Shown here piece by piece: positions 41,038 through 49,655 of a stretch of DNA of 64,000 nucleotides. Location: the NCBI RefSeq assembly GCF_001758465.1, contig NZ_MJIC01000010.1, positions 248,001 to 312,000 on the forward strand, written 5' to 3'. The notes under the pieces were generated by a model that saw nothing but the letters and a program-made list of their open reading frames with translations, was not told where the DNA came from and searched no databases. Position 1 is the stretch's first letter; the number at the start of each line of letters is the position of its first letter. The translations under genes and the position numbers were made by a program. The DNA comes from Marisediminitalea lipolytica (GTDB lineage: Bacteria > Pseudomonadota > Gammaproteobacteria > Enterobacterales > Alteromonadaceae).

Positions 41038-41634
41038 ATGCGTTTATGTGATCGCGACATTTATCAGTACCTGCAAGACGGTAAAATCAAAATTGATCCT
41101 CAACCTGATTACGATCAGATTAGCGGGTTAACCGTTGATATCCGCTTGGGTAATAAGTTTCGTGTATTTGAGGATCACGCCGCACCTTACATTGATTTAA
41201 GCGGCCCGAAAGCCAAAGTGCAGGAAGCGCTGGAATCGGTGATGAGTGACGAGATTGAAATTGCCGAAGACAAAGCCTTTTTCCTGCACCCTAAAGAACT
41301 AGCCCTGGCGATTACTCATGAGTCTGTAACGTTACCTGATAATATCGTTGGCTGGTTGGATGGCCGTTCATCTCTGGCGCGACTGGGTCTGATGGTACAC
41401 GTTACCGCGCACCGGATTGATCCCGGCTGGTCGGGCAATATCGTACTGGAATTCTATAACAGTGGTAAGCTGCCATTGGCGCTGCGCCCGTTAATGAAAA
41501 TTGGTGCGCTCAGTTTTGAAGTACTCAGCCAGTCGGCTGAAAAACCGTATAACGCCCGTGTGGATGCCAAATATAAAGGGCAGGCTGGTGCTGTCGCCAG
41601 TCGAATCGATGCCGATGGTAAAGACGACAACTAA
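41038..41634 (+). CDS. dcd: dCTP deaminase
   Basis: From the ATG at 41038 ([19 protein letters not shown]) the protein has 198 residues, close to E. coli's 193. [26 protein letters not shown] is the active-site region with the phosphate-binding Arg-Ser-Ser and the beta-turn preceding the catalytic Glu (NIVLEFYN). It makes dUTP from dCTP for thymidylate synthesis. Follows mrp as in many gammaproteobacteria. Confidence 0.96.
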   Translation: MRLCDRDIYQYLQDGKIKIDPQPDYDQISGLTVDIRLGNKFRVFEDHAAPYIDLSGPKAKVQEALESVMSDEIEIAEDKAFFLHPKELALAITHESVTLPDNIVGWLDGRSSLARLGLMVHVTAHRIDPGWSGNIVLEFYNSGKLPLALRPLMKIGALSFEVLSQSAEKPYNARVDAKYKGQAGAVASRIDADGKDDN

Positions 41635-41721
41635 TCGTCTTTACCGGCTACTGCCCGCCTTAATCGCGTTTCCCACCAGTCAATTGTAAAAAATATGTTT
41701 AAAATATAAATCTAAAACTTT

Positions 41722-41737
41722 ACTTAATCGATTAAGT
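41722..41737. promoter_or_regulatory. 16-bp perfect palindrome upstream of the GH97 gene
   Basis: ACTTAATCGATTAAGT is a perfect palindrome with a central CG, 44 bp before the ATG of the GH97 gene. The CG-centred shape is typical of LacI-family operators controlling sugar genes. No such regulator is nearby. Confidence 0.6.
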
Positions 41738-41781
41738 TGCTATCTTATTAGCGTAATGAGGACACTTTTAAGGAAGCAACT

Positions 41782-43851
41782 ATGCGTTTGGCTACGGCTA
41801 TCTGCTTTTCAGCATCAGCGCTTCTGAGCTTTTATGCTCAGGCTACAGAGGTATCGGTAACATCGCCCAATGGCGCGATAGCATTTACCTTTACCGACGA
41901 GAATGATTATGCCCAGTACACCGTGGATTTTCACGGCAAGGAAATCATGCGCCCTGGTAAACTGGGTTTTGCTTTTGCCAATGCAAAGTCGATTTATCGT
42001 CATCTGGCGGTAGAAGAAATTAGCCGCAGCAGCGAGGACTCAACCTGGGAACAACCCTGGGGAGAACAGCGCCTTATTCGTAATCACTATAACGAGCTGG
42101 TGGTGAAATTTACCGATAAACACGACGCGAACAATGCGTTTAAGGTACAGGTTCGCGTGTTCGACGATGGTATCGGTTTTCGCTATCACGTCGATGCGGA
42201 AGGCCAGCGTGATATTACCCGCGAAATTACAGAGTTTTCTATCATTGATTCGCACACGGCAACGGCATACTGGATCCCGGGGCAGGGCTATGACCGCCAG
42301 GAATATCTGTATCGGGAAACCCGCTTACAGGATGTAAGTAAAGCCAGCACGCCGATGACCATAAAACTCGACGACGGAACACACTTAGCGATTCATGAAG
42401 CCGCGCTAGTGGATTATGCTGGGATGAGTCTGGACTGGCAGGCACTCGGCCGTTTTGAAGCGGATTTAGCGCCGCGGGCCGACGGCATTAAAGTGCGTAA
42501 ACAGGGCAGTTTCACCACGCCATGGCGCACAGTGCAAATAGCCCGGAATGCGGCCGGACTCATCAATTCCTACTTAACGCTTAATCTTAATGAACCCAGC
42601 ATACTGAAAAATACCGACTGGATTAATCCCGGTAAGTACATCGGCATCTGGTGGGGTATGCATATCCAGAAATACACCTGGGGATCGGGCGATAAACACG
42701 GTGCCACTACTGAAAATACCCTGCGTTATATGGATTTTGCCGCGAAACATGGCTTTGATGGCGTACTGGTAGAAGGCTGGAACGTGGGTTGGGATGGCGA
42801 CTGGATCCAAAACTCAGAGCTGTTTTCATTCACGCAGAGTTACCCTGATTTCGACATCCAAAAAGTCACCGATTACGGCAAGAAAGTTGGCGTTAAGCTG
42901 ATTGGTCATCACGAAACCTCTGGCGGTATCACCAACTATGAAAGCCAGATGGAAGAAGGCTTCGCGCTTTATCAGAAGATGGGCGTAGAGCAAATTAAAA
43001 CCGGCTATGTTGCCCATGGCCAGAGCCTGAAAGTGACCGACGAGCAAGGCATTAAGCGCCTGGAGTATACCGATAGTCAGCCATTGGTAAATCACTTCAT
43101 CAACAATATTACCACTGCCGCCAAATACGGGATTTCCATTAACACCCACGAGTCGGTAAAAGACACAGGCCTGCGCCGTACGTATCCAAACTGGATCGCG
43201 CGTGAAAGTGCTCGCGGCCAGGAATATAACTCCGGTTGGGCTGCACCTAATACACCCGAGCATGTCCCCATGCTGGCATTTACCCGCATGCTTTCTGGTC
43301 CCATGGATTTTACGCCGGGTATTTTTGACCTGGATTACCCGCCCATTAAAGGCGGAACCGAAGAGCACGGCCGCGTTAAATATATGCGCCCACAAACTAC
43401 AATTGCCAAACAGTTAGCAGAATATGTGGTGCTCTACAGCCCGATTCAGATGGCAGCGGATTTACCGGAAAACTACGAAGCTAAAATGGCACCATTTCAG
43501 TTTATCAAGGATGTGCCGACTGACTGGGAGCAAACGAAAGCGCTGCAGGGCGAAGTAGGGGATTACGTGGTGATTGCCCGGCAGGAACGCAAACACCGGC
43601 ACTATTCCGGTAACGACTGGTATTTGGGCGCAATCACAAACGAAGAGGCCAGAGATATCTCTGTGCCACTGAGCTTCCTGAAAGCAGGTAAAACCTACGA
43701 AGCACAAATTTATAAAGATGGTAAAAACGTAAGCTGGAAAACCAACCCCTATGATATTGACATCAACAAGCAAAAGGTGACCAGCAAAGACACCCTGAAA
43801 CTGCATCTGGCCGCTGCAGGCGGCGCGGCCATAAGGTTTAAACAGCTATAA
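41782..43851 (+). CDS. Glycoside hydrolase family 97 protein (SusB-like alpha-glucosidase/galactosidase)
   Basis: 689 residues with a signal peptide (about 1-21) and aaggaag ribosome site. Layout matches GH97: N-terminal beta-supersandwich (VTSPNGAIAFTF ... DDGIGFRYHV), central TIM barrel (GIWWGMHIQKYTWGSG, DGVLVEGWNVGWDGDW, NTHESVKDTG), C-terminal beta domain. Members are Ca-dependent exo-acting glucosidases (inverting) or galactosidases (retaining). Glutamates at INTHE and EGW fit the inverting type, but I cannot decide. Periplasmic. It is a single gene with its own terminator. Confidence 0.92.
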   Translation: MRLATAICFSASALLSFYAQATEVSVTSPNGAIAFTFTDENDYAQYTVDFHGKEIMRPGKLGFAFANAKSIYRHLAVEEISRSSEDSTWEQPWGEQRLIRNHYNELVVKFTDKHDANNAFKVQVRVFDDGIGFRYHVDAEGQRDITREITEFSIIDSHTATAYWIPGQGYDRQEYLYRETRLQDVSKASTPMTIKLDDGTHLAIHEAALVDYAGMSLDWQALGRFEADLAPRADGIKVRKQGSFTTPWRTVQIARNAAGLINSYLTLNLNEPSILKNTDWINPGKYIGIWWGMHIQKYTWGSGDKHGATTENTLRYMDFAAKHGFDGVLVEGWNVGWDGDWIQNSELFSFTQSYPDFDIQKVTDYGKKVGVKLIGHHETSGGITNYESQMEEGFALYQKMGVEQIKTGYVAHGQSLKVTDEQGIKRLEYTDSQPLVNHFINNITTAAKYGISINTHESVKDTGLRRTYPNWIARESARGQEYNSGWAAPNTPEHVPMLAFTRMLSGPMDFTPGIFDLDYPPIKGGTEEHGRVKYMRPQTTIAKQLAEYVVLYSPIQMAADLPENYEAKMAPFQFIKDVPTDWEQTKALQGEVGDYVVIARQERKHRHYSGNDWYLGAITNEEARDISVPLSFLKAGKTYEAQIYKDGKNVSWKTNPYDIDINKQKVTSKDTLKLHLAAAGGAAIRFKQL

Positions 43852-43876
43852 CTCAGTAAAATAATCCAGTGAGACC

Positions 43877-43916
43877 AAAGGCGCCTAATTCCCAACCTCA
43901 GGCGCCTTTCTTTTTA
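43877..43916 (+). terminator. Intrinsic terminator after the GH97 gene
   Basis: 10-bp stem AAAGGCGCCT/AGGCGCCTTT with a 13-base loop, followed by ctttttaaag. It lies 25 bp after the stop codon. Confidence 0.85.
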
Positions 43917-44034
43917 AAGCCAATTTCAGTGCCTGCTGCTGGAAATATCGACAACCAACAGAAAACCATGAGAATTGTGCGGCTTAACCGTTGCATTCAG
44001 ACAAAATTTGAGTACACTTAGCGGCTCTTTCGGT

Positions 44035-44111
44035 CGGTGTGTAGCGCAGCCTGGTAGCGCACTGTCATGGGGTGTCAGGGGTCGGAGGTTCAAATCCTCT
44101 CACACCGACCA
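44035..44111 (+). tRNA. proL: tRNA-Pro, anticodon GGG
   Basis: 77 bases. Acceptor stem CGGTGTG/CACACCG, discriminator A, CCA encoded. D arm GCGCAGCCTGGTAGCGC, anticodon arm CTGTC-ATGGGGT-GTCAG with GGG at the anticodon, T arm with GGTTCAAATCC. Very close to E. coli proL. Its 3' end forms the left border of the island that follows. Confidence 0.96.
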
Positions 44112-44150
44112 ATCTCTCCTACTTTTCAATGACTTACCCTAATCATTGAT

Positions 44151-44193
44151 CGCTCTTGTAAAGAGCGTCCCAAAACTGTCCCATAATTGTCAC
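44151..44193. promoter_or_regulatory. Hairpin and three 11-bp-phased repeats beside the attachment site
   Basis: A perfect 7-bp hairpin CGCTCTT/AAGAGCG (44151-44167) is followed by GTCCC at 44167 and 44178 and GTCAC at 44189, each 11 bp apart, about one helical turn. Such repeats next to a tRNA end resemble integrase arm-type sites. Inference only. Confidence 0.5.
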
Positions 44194-44363
44194 AATATAC
44201 AGTAGTTGTTAGTCTTGCGATTCTCATCATTGCTTTCTTGGTTCAACATGTAACCTATTTGGTCTATTTTGCAGGTATTCGAGATGTATGCAGGTCTGAA
44301 ATAGCAAAGTTCTCCTGATACGAAACTAGTTATCTCTGAGGTTTACCAACTGAGGACTTAACT

Positions 44364-44765
44364 ATGACTAAGAAGACAAATAACACTGATCTGCAAATCA
44401 CGTTTATACATCAATTCAAACGCAGTACGCGTACCGAATGGCCTGACAAATTCCGTGTTTGCTGGTATTTCAATCCAGAAACTCTGGACTATATCTACGA
44501 ACATAAGAATGAAATGTTTGTCACCAACGGATTTGTTCTGTCGGATGGGCTTAAGGATCAACTACCTGAAGAATTCAGGAAGAAGTATTTCGAGCCTTGC
44601 GAGAGGTGCTTGTTGTTTCTGCTTTTCGAACTACAGATTACTAACTTCATTAATTCTGAAGAAGTAGACGAATACGAGTTTGAGAATGTGTTCGGGCTTT
44701 CGAAGCGCTGCTACTTTTCAGCGGAAGCTATTGATGACTGGAGTGAACAGATTGAGTTACTTTAA
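44364..44765 (+). CDS. Hypothetical island protein
   Basis: 133 residues, gagg ribosome site, followed immediately by a good terminator. The product is acidic and soluble with three Cys, two of them in CERC. No family recognised. As the first gene after the tRNA it could be a regulator or cargo; nothing visible decides this. Confidence 0.65.
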   Translation: MTKKTNNTDLQITFIHQFKRSTRTEWPDKFRVCWYFNPETLDYIYEHKNEMFVTNGFVLSDGLKDQLPEEFRKKYFEPCERCLLFLLFELQITNFINSEEVDEYEFENVFGLSKRCYFSAEAIDDWSEQIELL

Positions 44766-44787
44766 GGGCTGCTTTGCAGCCCTTTTT
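44764..44787 (+). terminator. Intrinsic terminator
   Basis: 9-bp perfect stem AAGGGCTGC/GCAGCCCTT, loop TTT, followed by TTT. It starts at the stop codon of the gene at 44364. Confidence 0.88.
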
Positions 44788-45183
44788 ACATACTGAGATG
44801 AATTGCCTGATTCCATGAACACTTGTGATTAGATATAGTAGTGTGATTACGTCAAAATCGCTTGGTGTTCACATTCTTATGTGTACTGACTTATACACGA
44901 TCTGACAATTTTGGAATTTGTGTCATACCAAAATCTGACAGTCTTCTACTAATGATTTGGCTGCCGCTTTAGACAAACAGCAGAGGTTCAACGTTTGAAC
45001 ACAGTCGTACCACTTTCGGGCGTCTGTAGTGGTGTGCATTGTTTACTTTGATGTCCTCTTTGAAACTATCAAGACAACTTCCTCCTCAATAAAATTTAGC
45101 GAAGTTGAATATGTGGGTTGTTATTATGCGAAGACTAAGGGGGGACATATGGCCCTACTAAGAAAAGGTAAATTAGTATAAAT
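44788..45183. other. Non-coding region before the DUF3800-like gene
   Basis: 396 bp without a convincing gene. It holds a hairpin GTTCAA-CGT-TTGAAC (44986-45000) that overlaps the 23-bp direct repeat at 44971, and A/T-rich sequence. The direct-repeat zone shows weak similarity, extending about 60 bp, to the region after the gene. Confidence 0.5.
44971..44993 (+). repeat. Left copy of a 23-bp direct repeat flanking the DUF3800-like gene
   Basis: Begins agacaaacagcagaggttca and matches 46374-46396 at 21 of 23 positions in the same orientation. Weaker similarity continues rightward. Confidence 0.75.
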
Positions 45184-46296
45184 ATGGATATTAGCTTTTT
45201 GCGCAGCAGAATTATTGAGTTAGGTAGGTTACAAGGTGTAGATGATACTTATACTTTTTTCTATGACGAAACTAACAATGTTAGGAGGCTCTACCTCACG
45301 GATTGCGGATTAAACGTTAATCAGCCCAATAATTTTATTCTAGCGGGGATAGCATGTAGGGGAGTTAGTCATGATTCCGACTTTGATTCCCTTTTTGACT
45401 CTCTGAAGCTTCAGAAAACAGCTAAAGAACTTAAGCTTCACCAGATAGCAAAGGGGAGTTTCCTCGATATGCTTAAGTCGAAAAAGTTAAAGCAAGTATT
45501 GGAGTGGCTAGATGTGCAGCAATACTATATTCACTACTTCAACTTGAATGTACTTTACTGGTCAATCATAGATATCTTGGATTCCATAATAGGTGAGGCC
45601 AACAACCCCTTATTTATAAGATATCACCTGCAACTAAAAAGTGATTTTTACGAAATTGCCCTATTAAACAGCGCTGAATTCCTGAAGAAGTTAGCAGATT
45701 TTAATTATCCTGATGTGTCTAAGGAAAAGCGTGATGAATTCTGTCTTTGGACAATATTGTTATCAGAACAACATTCAGACGTTCTTCCTGTCCAAAGGTC
45801 TAAAATGTTGACGGACCTACTCAAAACCTCATTAACATTGGAGGAACTACCTTATATCTCAGGTGGTCATGGCAAAGAATTAATTGATGATTTCTTAGTC
45901 TATTACCTTCAAAAGCTATATATTTTCAAGAATTCCCGACATATCTTCGATGAAGAAGAGCATATAGAGCAACTCATAGCAGGCTTCCCTATGGAATACG
46001 GGATTAAACCAATTATGAATCACCAATTCGTCAAATCACATCATTGTAGGGGCGTTCAAGTTTCTGATGTTGTAGCAGGATTTCTCGGTAAATATTTTAA
46101 TTATTTGAAAGATACAAACAATGAACAGCTAATGTTGGATTTAGATAGTCTTACTGAATATCAGTTAGCCACATTTAAAGCACTCAATCGAATTCTGACG
46201 ACTTCCGATGAAACCAGCAGAGGTTTTTTTACTGTTGTAAACACGGAAGCTGAGCGTCAGCGACACTATTTTGTTTGCGAAAAAGTTGGATACTAG
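45184..46296 (+). CDS. DUF3800-like protein
   Basis: 370 residues. The N-terminus has TFFYDETNN followed by FILAGIACRG, and the C-terminus SHHCRGVQVSDVVAGFLGKYF. This is the DUF3800 pattern: an acidic DE(S/T) near the start, a following hydrophobic strand with Gly, and a late D-x2-AG helix. The family is thought to have an RNase H-like fold and is common in mobile and defence regions, but its activity is not established. No partner gene is on the same transcript. No ribosome site better than aaggta (about 15 bases upstream) is seen. Confidence 0.65.
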   Translation: MDISFLRSRIIELGRLQGVDDTYTFFYDETNNVRRLYLTDCGLNVNQPNNFILAGIACRGVSHDSDFDSLFDSLKLQKTAKELKLHQIAKGSFLDMLKSKKLKQVLEWLDVQQYYIHYFNLNVLYWSIIDILDSIIGEANNPLFIRYHLQLKSDFYEIALLNSAEFLKKLADFNYPDVSKEKRDEFCLWTILLSEQHSDVLPVQRSKMLTDLLKTSLTLEELPYISGGHGKELIDDFLVYYLQKLYIFKNSRHIFDEEEHIEQLIAGFPMEYGIKPIMNHQFVKSHHCRGVQVSDVVAGFLGKYFNYLKDTNNEQLMLDLDSLTEYQLATFKALNRILTTSDETSRGFFTVVNTEAERQRHYFVCEKVGY

Positions 46297-46373
46297 CCCA
46301 TTAACTAAACTGGCTTCCAATGATCTGCTTCACATACACAGTTGACTTAAAGCCAGCTGAGGCAGGCATAGAA

Positions 46374-46396
46374 AGACACACAGCAGACGTTCAACG
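46374..46396 (+). repeat. Right copy of the 23-bp direct repeat
   Basis: Begins agacacacagcagacgttca, 21 of 23 identical to 44971-44993. The pair brackets the DUF3800-like gene with 77 bp to its stop codon. Confidence 0.75.
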
Positions 46397-46512
46397 GATT
46401 GGAATTCTGCTGCACGCTCCGCTTCTGTAACAGCGAAATGTGACAGTCAACGCCCGCGTAATAGGCGCGATCTTGCTAGCATCATTACTGACGCGTTAGT
46501 TAAGTTAAGTTG

Positions 46513-47346
46513 CTACTCATAGAAAATACTATTGTCCAGATACATACCCTGTTCGTAAAAATTAAGTTCTGCTACTTTTTCTATGTTAGATATAAGGCTA
46601 AAAGAAAAAGGAACATCATGACTCATTGATACACCGTCATGTTTAGATCCGTAATTTAATTCACACTCTACGTAACCCTCGCCTTCAAATATAATGCAAT
46701 CCGGCTCCACCCGTGAAAGCCAGTATCCTTCTATGTTTATACCTTCAACAATGGTCTGACTAGACAGTTCTATAAGTGCTTCATGCGATTCAAACATGAG
46801 CTTATTGAAGACAATATCATGAATCTCGCTCTCTATTTCTTTCGTAATATCACTCTTTACATCGGAGAGAGTGGATAGTATTGCAGAAAAAGTAATCACA
46901 AGATCTTTCAAAAACGAAAATGCTTTTTTTGGAGATAACCCTTTGTATTTTTCGCTTATATGGGTAAATTGATTGAGCTTTCTATAAAGTTTTAAGTATT
47001 CCTTTATGAATTCATCAACCTCTTTTTCTACCCAGTCGGGAAGAACGGAGTCAACAAAATAGCCTTGCGCACAGAATTTTAGCTGCTGCTTGCGAGTAAC
47101 TTCATAGTCTTCACTTTCCTTTGAATACCACTTGGCTCTTTTGACATCTTCCGTTGGTGCTAGCCGATCAACCACTTTAGTTAGAAGTTCTCGCATAACG
47201 AAGGCAAAATTATTAAATCTAATCGGATTGCCCATGCTACAATAATTTCTGAGTGCGGCAGTGTATATTTCCTTTTCAAAATCACTTTCTAAATGAGAGT
47301 AGAGCTGGGCTACCTCTGGAATCAATCTTAATTTCTTTAACTTCAT
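46513..47346 (-). CDS. Possible pPIWI-associated-nuclease-like protein
   Basis: 277 residues. The N-terminal half is helical with the recognisable block TAALRNYCSMGNPIRFNNFAFVMRELL. The C-terminus is beta-rich and reads EGYVECELNYGSKHDGVSMSHDVPFSFSL, which recalls proteins labelled predicted pPIWI-associating nuclease. This is a family impression from memory, not an alignment. No pPIWI gene is in the window. The gene is divergent from the ADP-ribosyltransferase-like gene, sharing a 180-bp promoter region. Confidence 0.4.
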   Translation of the reverse strand: MKLKKLRLIPEVAQLYSHLESDFEKEIYTAALRNYCSMGNPIRFNNFAFVMRELLTKVVDRLAPTEDVKRAKWYSKESEDYEVTRKQQLKFCAQGYFVDSVLPDWVEKEVDEFIKEYLKLYRKLNQFTHISEKYKGLSPKKAFSFLKDLVITFSAILSTLSDVKSDITKEIESEIHDIVFNKLMFESHEALIELSSQTIVEGINIEGYWLSRVEPDCIIFEGEGYVECELNYGSKHDGVSMSHDVPFSFSLISNIEKVAELNFYEQGMYLDNSIFYE

Positions 47347-47526
47347 ACTCGATTCATCATAGCAACTTAACGTTCTGTTAAGGGGGCAGCAACGTAATAC
47401 CGATGTTCCTGGATACCACCTTAAATACTAAATACAACGCATTGTAAAAATGCCACTCGTTGCGAAACCCTCTCATACAGTTTGTTATGTATAATATCTG
47501 CACAAAACAACAATGATACACTGTTT

Positions 47527-48198
47527 ATGAACCAAGAAATCATTGAATGCCTAAAATCTGAAATGAAGATCTGCTGGGAGCACTTTGAAAACAAAATGTC
47601 TAGCTTTTCCCGCACTGAACAGTACCTTATAGATGTTGAACTAGAAAAGCTTTATGAGCATTCGCACCAAGTTAAAGTTAATCAGGCTACTGTCGATGAT
47701 TTCAACAAATTGTTCTTTGAAAATGGAAGCCCTATTCTAAACGAATTTCTCCAAGCAATGTTTGACTGCTTCAAAGATTGGCAAACTCTTCAAGGAATTG
47801 AGCTATCCAAAAGTCTTTATGAACACACTAATAGAGGAACGGACAATTGGTTTCCCGTTGTCTTGATTGAAGAAAAAATAAACGAAGTTGATTTAGACGG
47901 CGAATATACAACCGTTTATCGAGGTTGTAGTTTAGATGAATACACAACTGGTCGGTTTAGGATGCGCCAATCATGGTCATCAGACTTGGAAATTGCTAAA
48001 ACATTTGCTTACCACCACCCCTCTAGTAAAACGCCGCTTGAAAATAGGATCGTAATAAAAGCTAAGGTCAAGAAAGACGATATCCTTTGGTCAAGGTCAT
48101 ATGAATCAGAGCGCGTCCTTGCAATGAACTTTTCGCCACTCGAAAGCTCAATAGAGATGACCTATGAAGATTTCAAATCATCAACTGGTGCAACATAG
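47527..48198 (+). CDS. Predicted small ADP-ribosyltransferase (R-S-ExE type)
   Basis: From the ATG at 47527 the protein has 223 residues (a TTG 15 codons earlier is less likely). An N-terminal helical region of about 120 residues precedes a C-terminal domain with the three ART signatures in order: YRG with Arg132, QSWSSDLEIAKTFA with Ser149-Ser152, and SYESERVLA with the ExE pair Glu193 and Glu195. Such enzymes transfer ADP-ribose from NAD to a target. No signal peptide, so it acts in its own cell or is phage- or competitor-directed. No antitoxin is obvious next to it. Confidence 0.6.
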   Translation: MNQEIIECLKSEMKICWEHFENKMSSFSRTEQYLIDVELEKLYEHSHQVKVNQATVDDFNKLFFENGSPILNEFLQAMFDCFKDWQTLQGIELSKSLYEHTNRGTDNWFPVVLIEEKINEVDLDGEYTTVYRGCSLDEYTTGRFRMRQSWSSDLEIAKTFAYHHPSSKTPLENRIVIKAKVKKDDILWSRSYESERVLAMNFSPLESSIEMTYEDFKSSTGAT

Positions 48199-48509
48199 CT
48201 GACTATATGCATTACTGCTAATTACTGAGACTTCATAGTAATCCCCGTTTCCTCTGAAAAACTATTATATTTTCATGGAAAAGAATATGAAATCTTCCCT
48301 TTACACTCCTTGTTTTTCACCTAATTATCAATGTGCTAACGTTTGCAATACGTACACAACGGTCATTTTAATTATTTAGACTCAACGGCTGCTACTAGTC
48401 TGAATTAACGGGCCGATTTAGTAACGTTCTGTTATGAGGAGTGTCAGATGAAGTTGTGTCTAATCTAACTTATACCATCAGTACCCCCTGGTAATCGCAC
48501 TAGTCCAGA
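48199..48509. other. Convergent intergenic region, no gene seen
   Basis: 311 bp between the convergent ART-like and RelA/SpoT-domain genes. A/T-rich, no useful ORF, no clear terminator hairpin. Confidence 0.5.
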
Positions 48510-49655
48510 TTAGAAAAGCTTAGACATTGTTCTTCTTATGGCGCTTTGCTTTACTATTTTTTCAGCATGAATAAGAGTGTTTAGGTGTTCTATGAATTTT
48601 GTCGAATCGGCAAAAAAATTTGGATATGCCTCCCTTACGTCTTCAATGCTACTTGTATAAACCAAAGCTACAATTAAGTTGTTGTGAGGTGATGCTGCAA
48701 TGCTTTCTTGGTGAGCATACTTTTCTTGTGCAGATACTGAGTCTCTATTATCAAAGATAGTATATTCTAACTGCTCGTTATCAGGATCAATTACTAGCAA
48801 GATGTATCCAGCTTCTTCATGATCATTTAGTTCATCACCTACGATTTTTAATGAGTTTGCGAACGATGAGAATAGTCGAACAATGTCTAACTTTCTTATT
48901 ATTCTGGCTAGATTGTCTAATTGGTTGCCTGTGTCCGCTTCTGACTGTTCAGATTTAATGAAATATCCACTAATTCGGTCTTCAATGCTCAAATTATGGT
49001 AACTCGGAACTCTGTCTAAAATTGCAAATAAACTACCTACAAGCTTAAAGAAGTCTTCCCATTCTTTTTTTCCTTGATTAGTTTTCAAAGATTGATTAGT
49101 AAAAAGATCAATTATTTCAAGCGCAGTGGCCCAGTAATGTTGAAGGTAAGTTCTTATCTGGATTTCAATGTTTTTTAGAGATTTATCTTTGGATGGAAAC
49201 TGACCTATCATATGGTAGCTTCTGTATCCGTCTTCTTTAGGATTTTCGATATAGTCCTTATATCTGAATCGACTATCAGGATATTTGAAAGTTCTACTTT
49301 TCCTTAACTCCCTGACGATCTTCCTGACTTTCTTTTCACTTGAAACTACAGCTCGACAACCTCCAATATCCTGCATCTTCTTTAAAGTCATATTTTCAAA
49401 TCGCTGAAGCTTAGACACGATTGAGACATACCTTTTAAGACGTTTTGCAAAAAGGGCATCTTTCTCTATCGGTTTAACAGTCCTTTGAAGTAATGAGAAG
49501 GCCTCTTCGAGAGAGTCTGAATGTTCACCTCTCCAAAAAACTAGTATGTCAAAGCAATGATTAAAAGAACTGTTGTCGTTATAATCTCCAAAAGCTAGGA
49601 ATTTGCCAGCTTTGGTGATCTGTTTTCCCGAATAAGGTGCTCCGCTTTTTCGCAA
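48510..49655 (-). CDS. RelA/SpoT-domain protein (small alarmone synthetase-like)
   Basis: 381 residues. After an N-terminus with YSGKQITKAGKFLAF, typical of this group, comes a RelA_SpoT synthetase domain (about 70-190): RLKRYVSIVSKLQRF, MQDIGGCRAVV, GYRSYHMIGQF and IEIQIRTYLQHYWATALE. The remaining 190 residues are unassigned. Canonical members make (p)ppGpp; toxic relatives (toxSAS, CapRel) make ppApp or pyrophosphorylate tRNA CCA ends in phage defence. No hydrolase domain is present. Start is TTG at 49655 with agcagg about nine bases upstream; no ATG precedes the domain. Confidence 0.78.
   Translation of the reverse strand: MRKSGAPYSGKQITKAGKFLAFGDYNDNSSFNHCFDILVFWRGEHSDSLEEAFSLLQRTVKPIEKDALFAKRLKRYVSIVSKLQRFENMTLKKMQDIGGCRAVVSSEKKVRKIVRELRKSRTFKYPDSRFRYKDYIENPKEDGYRSYHMIGQFPSKDKSLKNIEIQIRTYLQHYWATALEIIDLFTNQSLKTNQGKKEWEDFFKLVGSLFAILDRVPSYHNLSIEDRISGYFIKSEQSEADTGNQLDNLARIIRKLDIVRLFSSFANSLKIVGDELNDHEEAGYILLVIDPDNEQLEYTIFDNRDSVSAQEKYAHQESIAASPHNNLIVALVYTSSIEDVREAYPNFFADSTKFIEHLNTLIHAEKIVKQSAIRRTMSKLF

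Noticed and set aside
43080-43395. Overlapping minus-strand ORFs in the GH97 gene
   Set aside because: The forward frame has complete GH97 domains, a signal peptide and a terminator; the reverse frames are shadows.
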